Shown piece by piece: positions 44,160 to 53,944 of a stretch of DNA of 64,000 nt (its first letter is position 1; each line of letters starts with the position of its first letter). The notes below the pieces were generated by a model. The model was not told the origin of the DNA. It searched no databases and was given only the letters and a program-made list of their open reading frames with translations. A program made the translations under genes and the position numbers. This stretch comes from Bacteroidales bacterium. Lineage in GTDB: Bacteria; Bacteroidota; Bacteroidia; Bacteroidales; FEN-979. The stretch lies in contig JALNWG010000010.1 in the NCBI GenBank assembly GCA_023231005.1, forward strand, positions 39,683 to 103,682, in the 5' to 3' direction.

Positions 44160-46874
44160 TTAGCGCAGTTTAAGCGACAAGGTGATATTTGGAGTAAATC
44201 CTAAAAATAGTTTATCAGTTTCAATAATGTTTCCGTCAATAATCTGATACTCGCGGTACCAGATATTTCGGCGATTGTAAACATTGAATATCGATACTCC
44301 GATATTCCCCCATTCATTTCCTGTATCTTGTTTCTTGAAATGGTAATTCACTCCGATGTCCAGCCGATGGTAGGGTGGTAACCTGCTACTATTTTTAGAT
44401 CCGAAATCAATAAACGTTTGTTCCGTACCATTCAACAAACTGACAGAATAGGCACCATCAGGTGCTGTATATGGCCGACCGGAAGCAAAAAGCCAGGTAA
44501 GAGAAAAGCTCCAATTTTTATAATCGTACATTGAGACAAACTTAAATTCATGGGTAACATCCTGAGATGCAGGAAAGTAATTATCTCCATATATGGCAAT
44601 TTTATTTTTAGCCTGACTCAAGGTATAGCATACCCATCCTGTAAGGTTTCCGATTTTTTTCTGCAACAGAAATTCCAACCCGGTTGCATATCCGATACCA
44701 TTATAAAAATTCTCAGCATAAGTAGTCCCTTCACGGGTAGGGTTGAACCGGAGCGAATACTCTGTTACTCCATCAATGTTTTTATAATAACCTTCAATAC
44801 TGGCTAAAAAATCCTTGTTTTCATAACTTATTCCCGCAATATAATGCCAGGCTGAGCTCACCGGTATTGTATCGCCATCGGACAGAATCCAAAAATCACG
44901 ACTTCCCGTCAAAATGTCCTCGTGAACAACCCGGTTGGCAAACTGATAAAATTTTCCGGTTTCAGCAATCAACTTGAATTTTTTTGTCAGATTATAGACC
45001 AAAGAGACCCGGGGTTCAAAATATACCTTTCCGGTTGGTGAGAAAAAGGAAATCCTTACTCCGGGAGTTATAGCAAGTTTAGTGTCAAATATTTTTATTT
45101 TATCCTGAAAATATCCTCCGGCAAGAATACCGTTTTCGTTTTTATTTAAAACAATACTGGTATCTGTTTCGCCAAATTTATAAGAAATGATATAATCGGT
45201 CAGGAATACTCCAAATGACAATTGGTGTTTATTGTTCAGGCTATAAGCATAATCGCTCTTGAAAGTCAGGTCAAAGAGATTATTGTTTTCAGAAATACCG
45301 GAATTAAACCTTCCTGGTCCTCCTTCCCCTCCCGAATGAGTTCCGCTGCTGGTACGGTCACGCATACTATAATAGTTCGAAAGACTAATCAAGGTATTAC
45401 TGTATATACGGGTATTCCAGTTTCTTGACCACCTCAAACCCCCTCCCAGATTACCATATCGGGTGAGATCTGAATTTTCCATATTAAAACTAAACCCCCC
45501 GCCACCGCCGGAACTGCCCATACTCGATCCATTATCCAGTTTATCAGTACCATTATAGAAACTCAACGAAATGATATCCTTGGGGGAAGGCCGGTAGGTA
45601 AATTTGGCATTGATGTCATAAAAGTATGACTGAATCGTTGTATTAAGAGAAGCCCCTCCTCCGGGCGGCTCTTTTCCACCTCCCTTGAAAGAAACTTGTT
45701 TTGCCTCACTTGAATAATTAAACTGTTTGAAGATTTTATCATACAACAAACCCTGATATGATCGACGGAAGGCAATAAGAGAAGTAAACCTTTTTCCCAC
45801 CGGAACTTCAAGATACAGATTAAAACTCAACAAACTAACCTCTCCGCCTATGGTAAAACCTTTTGAATTTCCATCTTTCCCCGTGATTTCCGTAACACTC
45901 GATAACCGCCCTCCGAATTTTGATTCAAATCCTCCTTTATATAATTGAACATCCTTAATGGCATTGGAGTTAAAAGCTGAAAAAAAACCGTACAAATGAT
46001 CAACCTGATAGATGGTAAAACCATCATAAAGTAGAAGGTTTTGATCGGGAGTTCCACCCCGGACATATAAGTTGGAGGAAGATTCATTTGCTGCAGAAAC
46101 ACCGGGCAAAAGCTGGAATGAACGGATTACGTCTTTTTCCCCGATATTTGGCAAGGTGGCCAGTTTTTGTGGCGTGATTTTCAGAGAACTTATTTTATCA
46201 TTGGCATGCATTAATTGCTCTTGCTCACCCGTCACAACTATCTCTTTCAATGTTTGAGATTGCGATTCCATTTCAATAAGCAGGTTGTTTAATGGTAAAT
46301 CAGGAGTAAGAAAAATTATGGCATTTTTGTATCCTATATAACTGATCATCAAAGTAGAAGTGTCGGAAGGAATATTAATCAGTGAAAAATATCCGTCTGC
46401 ATTTGTAAAAGTCCCCAAAACAGTTCCTCTTACCCCGACATTGGCAAATGGTAACGCTTCTCCTGTTTGTTTATCTTTTACCACTCCGGTAAGATTGATC
46501 TGAAATTTAAGTGCGGGGCCCGTATACGTTTTCTTTTTCTGGGTTTCCTGAGGTTTAGAAGTAAGTTGCTGGTATTTATTATCAATATGGATGACCCTAT
46601 CGGGCGACTGGTACCATTTCAGTTTATGTTCACCACACTGTTGATCCAGAAATAAATTAAGCGGTTTTTGAATAGGTCGTTCATTGACTTCGAATTGGAC
46701 CAAAATCTCACGGTCAAATTCAAATTTCAGATGATTTATGGCTCCAATATCATCCATCACTTTATCGAGCGTTGTGATGTAGAGCTTATCTACTAAAATC
46801 TTACTAAGGTCCTGTGCATAAATACATGTTCCGATGAACCAAAAAAAGAGGGAAAGAAGAAGGTGCTTTTTCAT
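44160..46874 (-). CDS. TonB-dependent outer-membrane receptor with STN and carboxypeptidase-regulatory-like domains
   Basis: 904 residues from ATG 46874 (MKKHLLLSLFFWFIGTCIYA, signal peptide); a longer start at 46892 lies within the -7 element. Order: STN (secretin/TonB short N-terminal) domain, about 20-100; CarboxypepD_reg-like domain, about 120-205 (LTGVVKDKQTGEALPFANVG); plug, about 210-320 (EKDVIRSFQLLPGVSAANES); and a 22-strand barrel to the end (final strand FTPNITLSLKLR). A Gly/Ser-rich stretch near residue 450 is unusual (SSGGGGGFSF). STN domains normally signal to a FecR anti-sigma factor, but none is nearby; instead a LytTR system is encoded upstream. The cargo is unknown. Confidence 0.92.
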   Translation of the reverse strand: MKKHLLLSLFFWFIGTCIYAQDLSKILVDKLYITTLDKVMDDIGAINHLKFEFDREILVQFEVNERPIQKPLNLFLDQQCGEHKLKWYQSPDRVIHIDNKYQQLTSKPQETQKKKTYTGPALKFQINLTGVVKDKQTGEALPFANVGVRGTVLGTFTNADGYFSLINIPSDTSTLMISYIGYKNAIIFLTPDLPLNNLLIEMESQSQTLKEIVVTGEQEQLMHANDKISSLKITPQKLATLPNIGEKDVIRSFQLLPGVSAANESSSNLYVRGGTPDQNLLLYDGFTIYQVDHLYGFFSAFNSNAIKDVQLYKGGFESKFGGRLSSVTEITGKDGNSKGFTIGGEVSLLSFNLYLEVPVGKRFTSLIAFRRSYQGLLYDKIFKQFNYSSEAKQVSFKGGGKEPPGGGASLNTTIQSYFYDINAKFTYRPSPKDIISLSFYNGTDKLDNGSSMGSSGGGGGFSFNMENSDLTRYGNLGGGLRWSRNWNTRIYSNTLISLSNYYSMRDRTSSGTHSGGEGGPGRFNSGISENNNLFDLTFKSDYAYSLNNKHQLSFGVFLTDYIISYKFGETDTSIVLNKNENGILAGGYFQDKIKIFDTKLAITPGVRISFFSPTGKVYFEPRVSLVYNLTKKFKLIAETGKFYQFANRVVHEDILTGSRDFWILSDGDTIPVSSAWHYIAGISYENKDFLASIEGYYKNIDGVTEYSLRFNPTREGTTYAENFYNGIGYATGLEFLLQKKIGNLTGWVCYTLSQAKNKIAIYGDNYFPASQDVTHEFKFVSMYDYKNWSFSLTWLFASGRPYTAPDGAYSVSLLNGTEQTFIDFGSKNSSRLPPYHRLDIGVNYHFKKQDTGNEWGNIGVSIFNVYNRRNIWYREYQIIDGNIIETDKLFLGFTPNITLSLKLR

Positions 46875-46889
46875 ATCCGAGAGTCCGGA

Positions 46890-46897
46890 CAAAACTA
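46890..46897 (-). promoter_or_regulatory. -7 element of the TonB receptor gene
   Basis: Minus-strand TAGTTTTG matches TAnnTTTG. TTTG at 46917-46914 lies 16 bases upstream, a little short for a -33. Suggests that the receptor has a promoter separate from the LytTR genes. Confidence 0.5.
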
Positions 46898-46966
46898 CCT
46901 AACAATGGAAGTCCAAAGATTCAAAATAGGTAAAAAGGATAAATTTACCGGTGTTTGGGGAAAAAA

Positions 46967-47662
46967 TCAGAAATTGGAGAGCCATTGATGAAGAGATTCA
47001 TAATAGGTATCACCAATTGGTATTTTAACCTTCTCAAGAAAAATATGTTTATTTCTGACGCTCCGAATATTTTTTAAAGGGACAATGAAACTCCGGTGAA
47101 CACGCATAAAGGTTTTTTCCGGAAGTTTTTCCATGATACTTTTGAGGCTCATCAATGAAAGTATCGGGGATGAATTTGAGGATAGGTGAATCTTTATATA
47201 ATCGTCCTGTCCCTCAATATATACAATATCTTTAAAAAGAACTTTAACTGTCTGGTATCCGGATTTTACAAATAAAAACCCTTCTACCGTTTCTGGTGCA
47301 AGAATCACTGATTTTGCTTTTTGCGCTTTGATAATGGCTTTGAAAAACCGTTCCGGTTTTATGGGTTTAACTAAATAATCGATAGCTTCAAGTTCAAATC
47401 CTTTCACGGCATATTCGGGAAACGCTGTTGTGAAGATGACCATGGGAGGGTCTTTCAAATTGGCGATAAATTGAATCCCATTGATATCCGGCATCTGAAT
47501 GTCAAGAAATATCAGATCAACCCGTTGGGTTTTCAACCATGTTAATGCTTGAATGGCATCTGTAAAAGTATTTTCAATCTTGACCAGCGGTGTCTCAGAA
47601 CAATATTTCTTAATTACCTCCAGTGCCAGAGGTTCATCATCTATTGCGATACAACGCATCAT
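46967..47662 (-). CDS. LytTR-family response regulator
   Basis: 231 residues. Receiver with IDDE (7-10), phospho-Asp54 (LIFLDIQMPD), FTTAFPEYAVKGF and LVKPIKP, then a LytTR DNA-binding domain (about 130-230: FKDIVYIEGQDDYIKIHL, FMRVHRSFIVPLKNI). Strongly similar in layout and wording to the regulator at 37.9 kb, so the two are paralogues. The start codon overlaps the end of the kinase gene by 4 bases. The TonB receptor gene starts 92 bases downstream on the same strand. Confidence 0.94.
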   Translation of the reverse strand: MMRCIAIDDEPLALEVIKKYCSETPLVKIENTFTDAIQALTWLKTQRVDLIFLDIQMPDINGIQFIANLKDPPMVIFTTAFPEYAVKGFELEAIDYLVKPIKPERFFKAIIKAQKAKSVILAPETVEGFLFVKSGYQTVKVLFKDIVYIEGQDDYIKIHLSSNSSPILSLMSLKSIMEKLPEKTFMRVHRSFIVPLKNIRSVRNKHIFLEKVKIPIGDTYYESLHQWLSNF

Positions 47663-48765
47663 ACAAGGTTGATACTAAGTTTAACAATAAAAACTTTCCC
47701 GTTATCTATCAATGTAAGGTTATGTTTATCAGGATACTCGAGACTCAATCGTTGACGGGTATTACGAAGTCCGATTCCCGCCATCTCATTTTTTTGACGA
47801 CCAGAAAAAATCTGATTGGAAACCTTGAATTCCAATATGTTTTGAAGAATGTTGATGTCAATAATAATTGCGGCCTTCTCATGACTGCTGGTCCCATATT
47901 TAAATGCATTTTCAATAAATACCATAAGAATTTGTGGTGAAATTTGATTGGAACTATAGTCGCCATTAATGTTCAACTGAATATCCATAGTATCACTGAG
48001 CCGGATTCTTTGTAATTCCACATAGTGCTTGATATACTGAATGTCCAATTCCATCGGGACTTTATCATCTTTGATGTCGTAGAGAACATACCGCATCATT
48101 TCTGAAAGTTTCATGACCGCTTCAGCGGTATGGTCACTTTTCACTAAGGCCAGGCTATAAATGCTATTAAGTGTATTAAACAGAAAATGTGGATTAATTT
48201 GGTTTTTTAAAAAAGCAAGCTCCATGTTCAGTTTTTCTTTTTCTGCCTCTTTCCGTTGCTTTTCAGCCTGAACAAGTTTATCGGAAAAACAAATACCCAG
48301 ACCCAACCCGGAAATGATAAAAGCAGTTAATAGGAAATTATAAGTGGGCCATCCTTTTGATGGGCGTTGACGATTTTCATCTCTGGGAGATTTGAAAGGA
48401 GGGGATTGTTCAATTTGTGGAAGGCTGGCATTTCGATCTCTTGGTGGAAAATTCCTTTCATTGCCAGGGAAATGGGGAAAGCTCGACATTTCCATAATTA
48501 CCGTTGCAAGGATTGCAAGGATGGTGACAGAAATGATATACCAGATTTTCTTTTTCCTGAAAAATAATCGTGGCGCAAGCAGTAGATAATTCAGATAAAA
48601 AAGAAATGCAAAAAGAATTGTCTGTGTATAGGTTCTTTTTAAAAAAAACAAATCGCGGCTGGAATCCACATATAAAAGATAGGTTGGAAAAACGAACAAA
48701 AACGTCCACACAGTTATATGTAGAAATACTTTTAATTTTTTACCGGTCAGAAATGAAAATGTCAT
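47659..48765 (-). CDS. LytS-family membrane histidine kinase
   Basis: 368 residues from ATG 48765 (MTFSFLTGKKLKVFLH); an in-frame start nine codons upstream is possible. Four membrane helices occupy about 1-165. Before the last helix is a Pro/Arg-rich outside loop of about 40 residues (ERNFPPRDRNASLPQ, KSPRDENRQRPSKGW), which the other LytS in this window lacks and which could be the sensor. The His_kinase domain has His193 in NQINPHFLFNTLNS and a HATPase with VFIENAFKYG and GIGLRNTRQRL. Pairs with the LytTR regulator that overlaps its stop. Confidence 0.92.
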   Translation of the reverse strand: MTFSFLTGKKLKVFLHITVWTFLFVFPTYLLYVDSSRDLFFLKRTYTQTILFAFLFYLNYLLLAPRLFFRKKKIWYIISVTILAILATVIMEMSSFPHFPGNERNFPPRDRNASLPQIEQSPPFKSPRDENRQRPSKGWPTYNFLLTAFIISGLGLGICFSDKLVQAEKQRKEAEKEKLNMELAFLKNQINPHFLFNTLNSIYSLALVKSDHTAEAVMKLSEMMRYVLYDIKDDKVPMELDIQYIKHYVELQRIRLSDTMDIQLNINGDYSSNQISPQILMVFIENAFKYGTSSHEKAAIIIDINILQNILEFKVSNQIFSGRQKNEMAGIGLRNTRQRLSLEYPDKHNLTLIDNGKVFIVKLSINLV

Positions 48766-48956
48766 ATAAAAAATAAACTTATAACATAACAACAGAGGTC
48801 CATCAACAAATCGGTCAATTCGTTGTTTTTGCCGGTAAATTTAATAATGTCTGAGATAAAAGCATCTAAATATCGATTACAAACAATCCCTTGTTTATAA
48901 ATTCTATCTTCCAATCAACATTACCGTCCTCAAAAGGGTTTACTTTGCAGGTTCTG

Positions 48957-50939
48957 ATGGAAAGTTACACCATCCTTGCACCGGTAATTCTCTCGTTTTT
49001 CATTCTGGTAATGCCTTCCAGAATAAGGTATTACTATACCTTATGCCTGACTATTATTATCGCTTTGATTACGGCCATCCCAGCTTTCAATGCGTTACTC
49101 AATCCGGTTAATGGCCCTCTTATTTTTTTTATTGGTGGAGCGATAGGCACACTTCCCTTTATTGTTGATAGTCTAAGTGGTTTCTTTATCTTGGTAACCA
49201 ATTTTGCTGTACTTGCCGGGATGGTTTATTCACAGGGATATCTGAAACCCTACCGGGAAAGTAAAAGTCCTGCTCAGTTAGCCCTTCATAATTTCAGTTT
49301 TGTATGGTTGCACATTTCTATGTTGGCCGTACTTATGTTGCGTGACGGTTTGCCCTTTCTTATTGCCTGGGAACTGATGGCTGTCTCCTCGTTCATGCTT
49401 GTTTTGTTTGAGGCTGAAAAACGGAAAACCCTGAAAACTGCCGTCAACTACCTGATCCAGATGCACGTGGGTCTTTTTCTTCTGGTCATTGCTTTTTTAT
49501 TATGTGAAGCGGAAACAGGGCAAATGAGCTTTGATTCTTTACGAAGCTATTTTTCCAGCCATTCCAATTTTCCACTGTTTCTTTTATTTTTTGCCGGTTT
49601 TGGTATCAAAGCGGGGTTTATTCCGCTACATACCTGGCTCCCCGAAGCTCATCCTGCTGCACCTTCCCATGTTTCGGGGGTGATGTCGGGAGTGATGATA
49701 AAAATGGGGATCTATGGTATCGTGCGGGTACTCACGTATACTCAATCAGATTTTTTAACCATCGGATTAACCATCATTGTTGTGTCATCCATTACCGGTT
49801 TGTTGGGCGTAATGATGGCCATTGTACAGCATGACTTAAAAAAACTGCTGGCTTATCATAGCATTGAAAACATTGGTATTATTGGTATTGGCATCGGGTT
49901 GGGAACCATTGGCCTTGGGCTGCATCAACCGGTGCTTGTATTTCTGGGATTTACCGGTGGGTTGTTACATGTGCTTAATCATTCTTTATTCAAACCTTTG
50001 TTGTTTTTCAGCGCGGGGTCAGTTTATCAGGCTTATCATACCCGGAATATCGAGCAACTCGGCGGGGTGATTCATAAAATGCCCCAAACGGCTGGTTTGT
50101 TTTTACTTGGAGCACTCTCCATTTGCGGATTACCTCCTTTTAATGGATTTATTTCAGAATTGCTTATTTATGTTGGTTTGATAAAAGGGTTGTCGGTTGG
50201 GAACGTATATCAATCCATCACTTTTCTCCTTATACTGATTTCTCTTGCTCTTATTGGAGGATTGGCCATTCTCTGTTTTACCAAGGCATTTGGGGTTGTT
50301 TTTTTAGGCACCAACCGGTCAACTCCAAATCCAGAAGTTAGGGAAGCTGAAAAAGGGATGTTGATTCCCCAATATGCTATCGGAATTTTGATCATTCTGA
50401 TCGGAGTAGTTCCAATGGTCTTTATCAGTCCGATTGTTGCAGTAGTTTCTAAAATGTTCAACCTCGGTCCAACGGTTTTTCTGGATTCTCTTTTCCCGGT
50501 TTTTACCCAGGTTGGAATTATGGGTTTAATCCTGATTGGATTGATTGTCGTAGTCCTCTTTATCCGACATGGGATTTTGAGAAAAAGAGAAAATCAATAT
50601 GGTCCTACTTGGGGTTGTGGTTATACGGCAGGAACATCACGGCAACAGTATACAGCAACAGCCTATGCAGCAACTTTTGCCGAGTTGGCACATCCTATTC
50701 TTCCTGAACAGCAGGAGTATGAAGCAATTCAGGAAGAAGAAATATTTCCCAAAAACCGCTCTTTTTCTCAAAACCCGATAGATGTTTTTAAATCGGCACT
50801 GAATAAAATCATCGATCTGATCATGATTTTATTGAAAAAGATAGCACGCTTGCAAACCGGTAATATACAGCATTATATCTTGTATGCCTTTGTTTTTATC
50901 CTGATCATTTTTGTGCTACTTTATTTACATATATTGTAA
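48957..50939 (+). CDS. HyfB/HycC-like proton-translocating membrane subunit of a hydrogenase-related complex
   Basis: 660 residues from ATG 48957 (MESYTILAPVI); the frame also allows a start 22 codons earlier. About 15 membrane helices of the complex-I NuoL/M/N fold. Proton-path residues are kept: Glu in LIAWELMAVSSFM, Lys in GIKAGFIPLHTWLPEAHP, the following AAPSHVSGVMSGVMIKMG, and HDLKKLLAYHSIENIGII. The C-terminal cytoplasmic stretch (YGPTWGCGYTAG..RQQYTATAYA) is typical of HyfB, not of NuoL. First gene of a six-gene operon, with the next ATG overlapping its stop by one base. The intact proton machinery contrasts with the altered redox subunits downstream. Confidence 0.9.
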   Translation: MESYTILAPVILSFFILVMPSRIRYYYTLCLTIIIALITAIPAFNALLNPVNGPLIFFIGGAIGTLPFIVDSLSGFFILVTNFAVLAGMVYSQGYLKPYRESKSPAQLALHNFSFVWLHISMLAVLMLRDGLPFLIAWELMAVSSFMLVLFEAEKRKTLKTAVNYLIQMHVGLFLLVIAFLLCEAETGQMSFDSLRSYFSSHSNFPLFLLFFAGFGIKAGFIPLHTWLPEAHPAAPSHVSGVMSGVMIKMGIYGIVRVLTYTQSDFLTIGLTIIVVSSITGLLGVMMAIVQHDLKKLLAYHSIENIGIIGIGIGLGTIGLGLHQPVLVFLGFTGGLLHVLNHSLFKPLLFFSAGSVYQAYHTRNIEQLGGVIHKMPQTAGLFLLGALSICGLPPFNGFISELLIYVGLIKGLSVGNVYQSITFLLILISLALIGGLAILCFTKAFGVVFLGTNRSTPNPEVREAEKGMLIPQYAIGILIILIGVVPMVFISPIVAVVSKMFNLGPTVFLDSLFPVFTQVGIMGLILIGLIVVVLFIRHGILRKRENQYGPTWGCGYTAGTSRQQYTATAYAATFAELAHPILPEQQEYEAIQEEEIFPKNRSFSQNPIDVFKSALNKIIDLIMILLKKIARLQTGNIQHYILYAFVFILIIFVLLYLHIL

Positions 50940-51847
50940 TGGGATTCGTGCTTGTTATCGCTGCCGCTTTGTTTTTTCCTGGAATCATTATCCGGGTAAA
51001 AAGCCTGTTAAGCGGAAGAAAAGGACCCGGGATCATGCAGCCATGGAGGAATATTTTATTGTTGCTTCGTAAAGGCAATGTAATCAGTACAACCACAAGT
51101 TATATTTTCCGGCTGGCACCTACTATTTATCTCTGTACCATTCTTTGTGCTATTCTTCTCCTCCCTTTTCCGGGAGTTCCCTCTCTACTTGGTTTTGAAG
51201 GCGATTTTGTTCTTTTTGCCTATATGCTTGCCCTTGGAAAGTTTTTGTTCATTATCAGCGCGATGGATACCGGCAGTAGTTTTGAAGGAATGGGAGCCAG
51301 TCGCGAAGCGCTTTATTCTATGTTGGCAGAGCCCGCTTTTTTTATTCTTTTCGGGACCCTTGCCTTACTTACAGGTTTTTCATCGATGCAACCAATCTTT
51401 GATTCTTTCCAATTTGCCGGTCACAATTCTTTCATTTTAGGATTTATTGCGGTGTATCTTTTAATCCAGATTGCCATGATTGAGAACAGCCGTATGCCCA
51501 TCGATGATCCAAAAACCCATCTTGAGCTGACCATGATCCATGAAGTAATGATCCTCGATCATAGTGGATTTGATTTGGCGTTAATTCATATCGGGACTGC
51601 TCTGAAATTTTCGATGTATGGATTGTTAATCGCCAACTTTTTGATTCCACCCCAGTTTCCACTTATAATCAGAATTCTCCTCTTTTTTGTGGTTCAGGTC
51701 ACGATGGCGGTTCTTATCGGTTTGATGGAATCATTCCGGGCACGGAAAAAACTGGCTAAAAATCCGCAATTTATCGTCACCCTAAGTTCCATTGGATTGG
51801 TGGCCTTTATTCTTGTATTGTTGATTACTTTTAAAATGATCGGTTAA
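50939..51847 (+). CDS. HyfC/HycD-like (NuoH-type) membrane subunit
   Basis: 302 residues, about eight helices. It has the NuoH-family loops that contact the redox arm: RKGPGIMQPWRNILLLLRKG near the N-terminus, GASREALYSMLAEPAF (about 119-134), and MIENSRMPIDDPKTHLELT with MIHEVMILDHSG (about 179-210). These charged loops form the coupling site between peripheral and membrane arms, and they are well preserved. Next gene begins immediately at 51848. Confidence 0.92.
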   Translation: MGFVLVIAAALFFPGIIIRVKSLLSGRKGPGIMQPWRNILLLLRKGNVISTTTSYIFRLAPTIYLCTILCAILLLPFPGVPSLLGFEGDFVLFAYMLALGKFLFIISAMDTGSSFEGMGASREALYSMLAEPAFFILFGTLALLTGFSSMQPIFDSFQFAGHNSFILGFIAVYLLIQIAMIENSRMPIDDPKTHLELTMIHEVMILDHSGFDLALIHIGTALKFSMYGLLIANFLIPPQFPLIIRILLFFVVQVTMAVLIGLMESFRARKKLAKNPQFIVTLSSIGLVAFILVLLITFKMIG

Positions 51848-52465
51848 ATGAATGTTCTTCTTGTCATTGTTTTTGCCATCACACTGATCTATCTCAGTAT
51901 GACAGAGCGTTTCCCGATCTATGCGGGGTTGATTGCCTTTCAGGGCGTGTTGCTGTTTGCCCTTTCATTCCTTGAACTTCATGCTATTACCTTATCAACT
52001 TTGATCTTTGTAGCTATAGAAACACTTGTGTTTAAGGTAATCGTAGTCCCTTTTCTTTTATTCCGTATTATTGACAAAATTGGTGAAGCAAGAGTACACG
52101 ACAAAGCCCTCCCGGGATTTTATTCTCTTTTATTTGTCACCGTTGGGCTGTTGCTTAGTATTGTGATTTCTTTTTCATTGGATACTAAGCCGGCTACCAT
52201 GATTTATTTTATTGTTGCTTTTTTTGCAGTATATACAGGAATGTTCATGATAATTTCCCACAAAAAGATCTTTTCACATTTAGTAGGGTTCCTGGTAATT
52301 GAAAACTCGGTATTGTTGCTTTCCTTAGCCATTGGAAGCGAAATGCCTATGCTGATCAACATCGGGATATTGCTTGATATTTTTGTCAGTGTTTTGATTC
52401 TTGGGATTTTTGTGATGAAGTTAAAACAATATGCAAATGAGTTGACCTTACTAAAGGATGACTAG
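51848..52465 (+). CDS. HyfE-like membrane subunit
   Basis: 205 residues with six or seven helices. Matches HyfE of hydrogenase-4 (related to NuoK): start LIYLSMTERFPIYAGLIAFQ, VAIETLVFKVIVVPFLLFRI with a conserved Glu and Lys within the membrane (about 58-77), and LVGFLVIENSVLLLSLAIG with another membrane Glu (about 143-161). Directly follows the HyfC gene and precedes HyfF by 39 bases. Confidence 0.88.
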   Translation: MNVLLVIVFAITLIYLSMTERFPIYAGLIAFQGVLLFALSFLELHAITLSTLIFVAIETLVFKVIVVPFLLFRIIDKIGEARVHDKALPGFYSLLFVTVGLLLSIVISFSLDTKPATMIYFIVAFFAVYTGMFMIISHKKIFSHLVGFLVIENSVLLLSLAIGSEMPMLINIGILLDIFVSVLILGIFVMKLKQYANELTLLKDD

Positions 52466-52504
52466 AAATGAAACAAAGAGACAAAGTAAAATGAAATTTA
52501 AAAG

Positions 52505-53944
52505 ATGTCAGAGAGTGGGTACATATTAGCAGGGTTTTTTTTGGTTTCACTCTTGATGGGGGTTGTTGTCGGGCTGGTGCATAGCAAGCTACTGGCAAGA
52601 TCCATAACCATCTTATATGTGGTCATTCATATAAGTTTTACGGGATATTGCTGGCTTCATCTTGGCGAAACGGTACTTGACTATTTTACCTTCGACCCGC
52701 TGGGTGTTTTGTTGCTGACGATTCTTTCGATTCTTACCATTACCACGGTTTATCATGGGTTTATATATGTAAAAGATGCAAAACCGAGGATTTACGCTAT
52801 TTATCATGCGGCATTGATTGCCTTAGTAGCTTCAATGTCGGGGGCTTATCTGGCAAACGGGATGACCACTGTATGGATTTTTGTCGAAGCCACTACATTG
52901 TCTGTTGCTGCGCTGATCTACCACGACCGGACTCCATTGGCACTGGAAGCAACATGGAAATATGTTTTTGTTTGTTCTATTGGGATTTCCTTGGCCTATC
53001 TGGGGATCTTATTCCTTGGGTTTACAGTTCACGATGCCCGTTTGTTGCATCTCTCCTTCGATAGTGTCACAGAAATTGCAAAAATGGCCAATCCGCTGTA
53101 TCTCAAAATCGCCTTTGTCTTTGTTTTGGTAGGGTACAGTACGAAAATGGGTCTTTTCCCCATGCATACGGTTACAGTGGATGCTCACACCGTAGCCCCA
53201 CCGCCCATCAGTGCATTTATATCTACGACACTCATGAATGTTGGATTTCTCGCCATTTTCCGGATTTATGCCCTCTTTTCGGCCACCTCCATACTTCCCT
53301 TTATGAATCATGTGCTGATCCTTTCTGGAGTTTTATCCTTGCTCGTATCCGCAGGATATATGCTCAAGGCAAAACACAATAAACGTATGCTGGCGTACTC
53401 AAGCCTCGAAAACATGGGGATTGTAGCCATTGCCATTGGTATTGGAGGTATTGGTTACTATGCTGCCATCCTTCACATCGTACTCCATTCGTTTACAAAG
53501 GCTGGCCTCTTCTATCAAATCGGTCAATCGTATAAAGTGATGGGAACATATAAGCTTGATGAATCAGGAAACTATATGGCGCTTTATCCTGCTGGAGCAA
53601 CCGCCTTATTGCTGGGTTTTCTTTGTATCACTGCCATCCCACCATCCGGAATGTTTATCTCGGAGTTATATCTGATGAAAGCCATGATTCATTCCCAAAA
53701 TTATCTGCTTCTCGCTGTCACTGGTTTGTTGTTGTGCTTTGTCCTTTATGCTTTGCTTACCAGGGTGTTGCACATCGTATATTCCCAACCTCGGGAAAAA
53801 CCCTTACATGAGCTGCAGAAGGTTAACCCATGGCAATCGATCAGTCAATATTTTTTATTCGGTCTCGTCATTTTCATCTGTTTTGTTCAGCCAATGCCAT
53901 TTCGCCATTTAATCGAATCAATCATTAATGCTTTGCCTAAATAA
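52505..53944 (+). CDS. HyfF-like proton-translocating (NuoN/L-type) membrane subunit
   Basis: 479 residues, about 14 helices. Antiporter-fold signatures: WIFVEATTLSVAALIYHDR with the membrane Glu, GYSTKMGLFPMHTVTVDAHTV with the Lys and His, APPPISAFISTTLMNVGF, and KRMLAYSSLENMGIVAI. A second proton channel for the complex. The gene starts 39 bases after the HyfE gene and overlaps the next gene by one base. Confidence 0.9.
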   Translation: MSESGYILAGFFLVSLLMGVVVGLVHSKLLARSITILYVVIHISFTGYCWLHLGETVLDYFTFDPLGVLLLTILSILTITTVYHGFIYVKDAKPRIYAIYHAALIALVASMSGAYLANGMTTVWIFVEATTLSVAALIYHDRTPLALEATWKYVFVCSIGISLAYLGILFLGFTVHDARLLHLSFDSVTEIAKMANPLYLKIAFVFVLVGYSTKMGLFPMHTVTVDAHTVAPPPISAFISTTLMNVGFLAIFRIYALFSATSILPFMNHVLILSGVLSLLVSAGYMLKAKHNKRMLAYSSLENMGIVAIAIGIGGIGYYAAILHIVLHSFTKAGLFYQIGQSYKVMGTYKLDESGNYMALYPAGATALLLGFLCITAIPPSGMFISELYLMKAMIHSQNYLLLAVTGLLLCFVLYALLTRVLHIVYSQPREKPLHELQKVNPWQSISQYFLFGLVIFICFVQPMPFRHLIESIINALPK

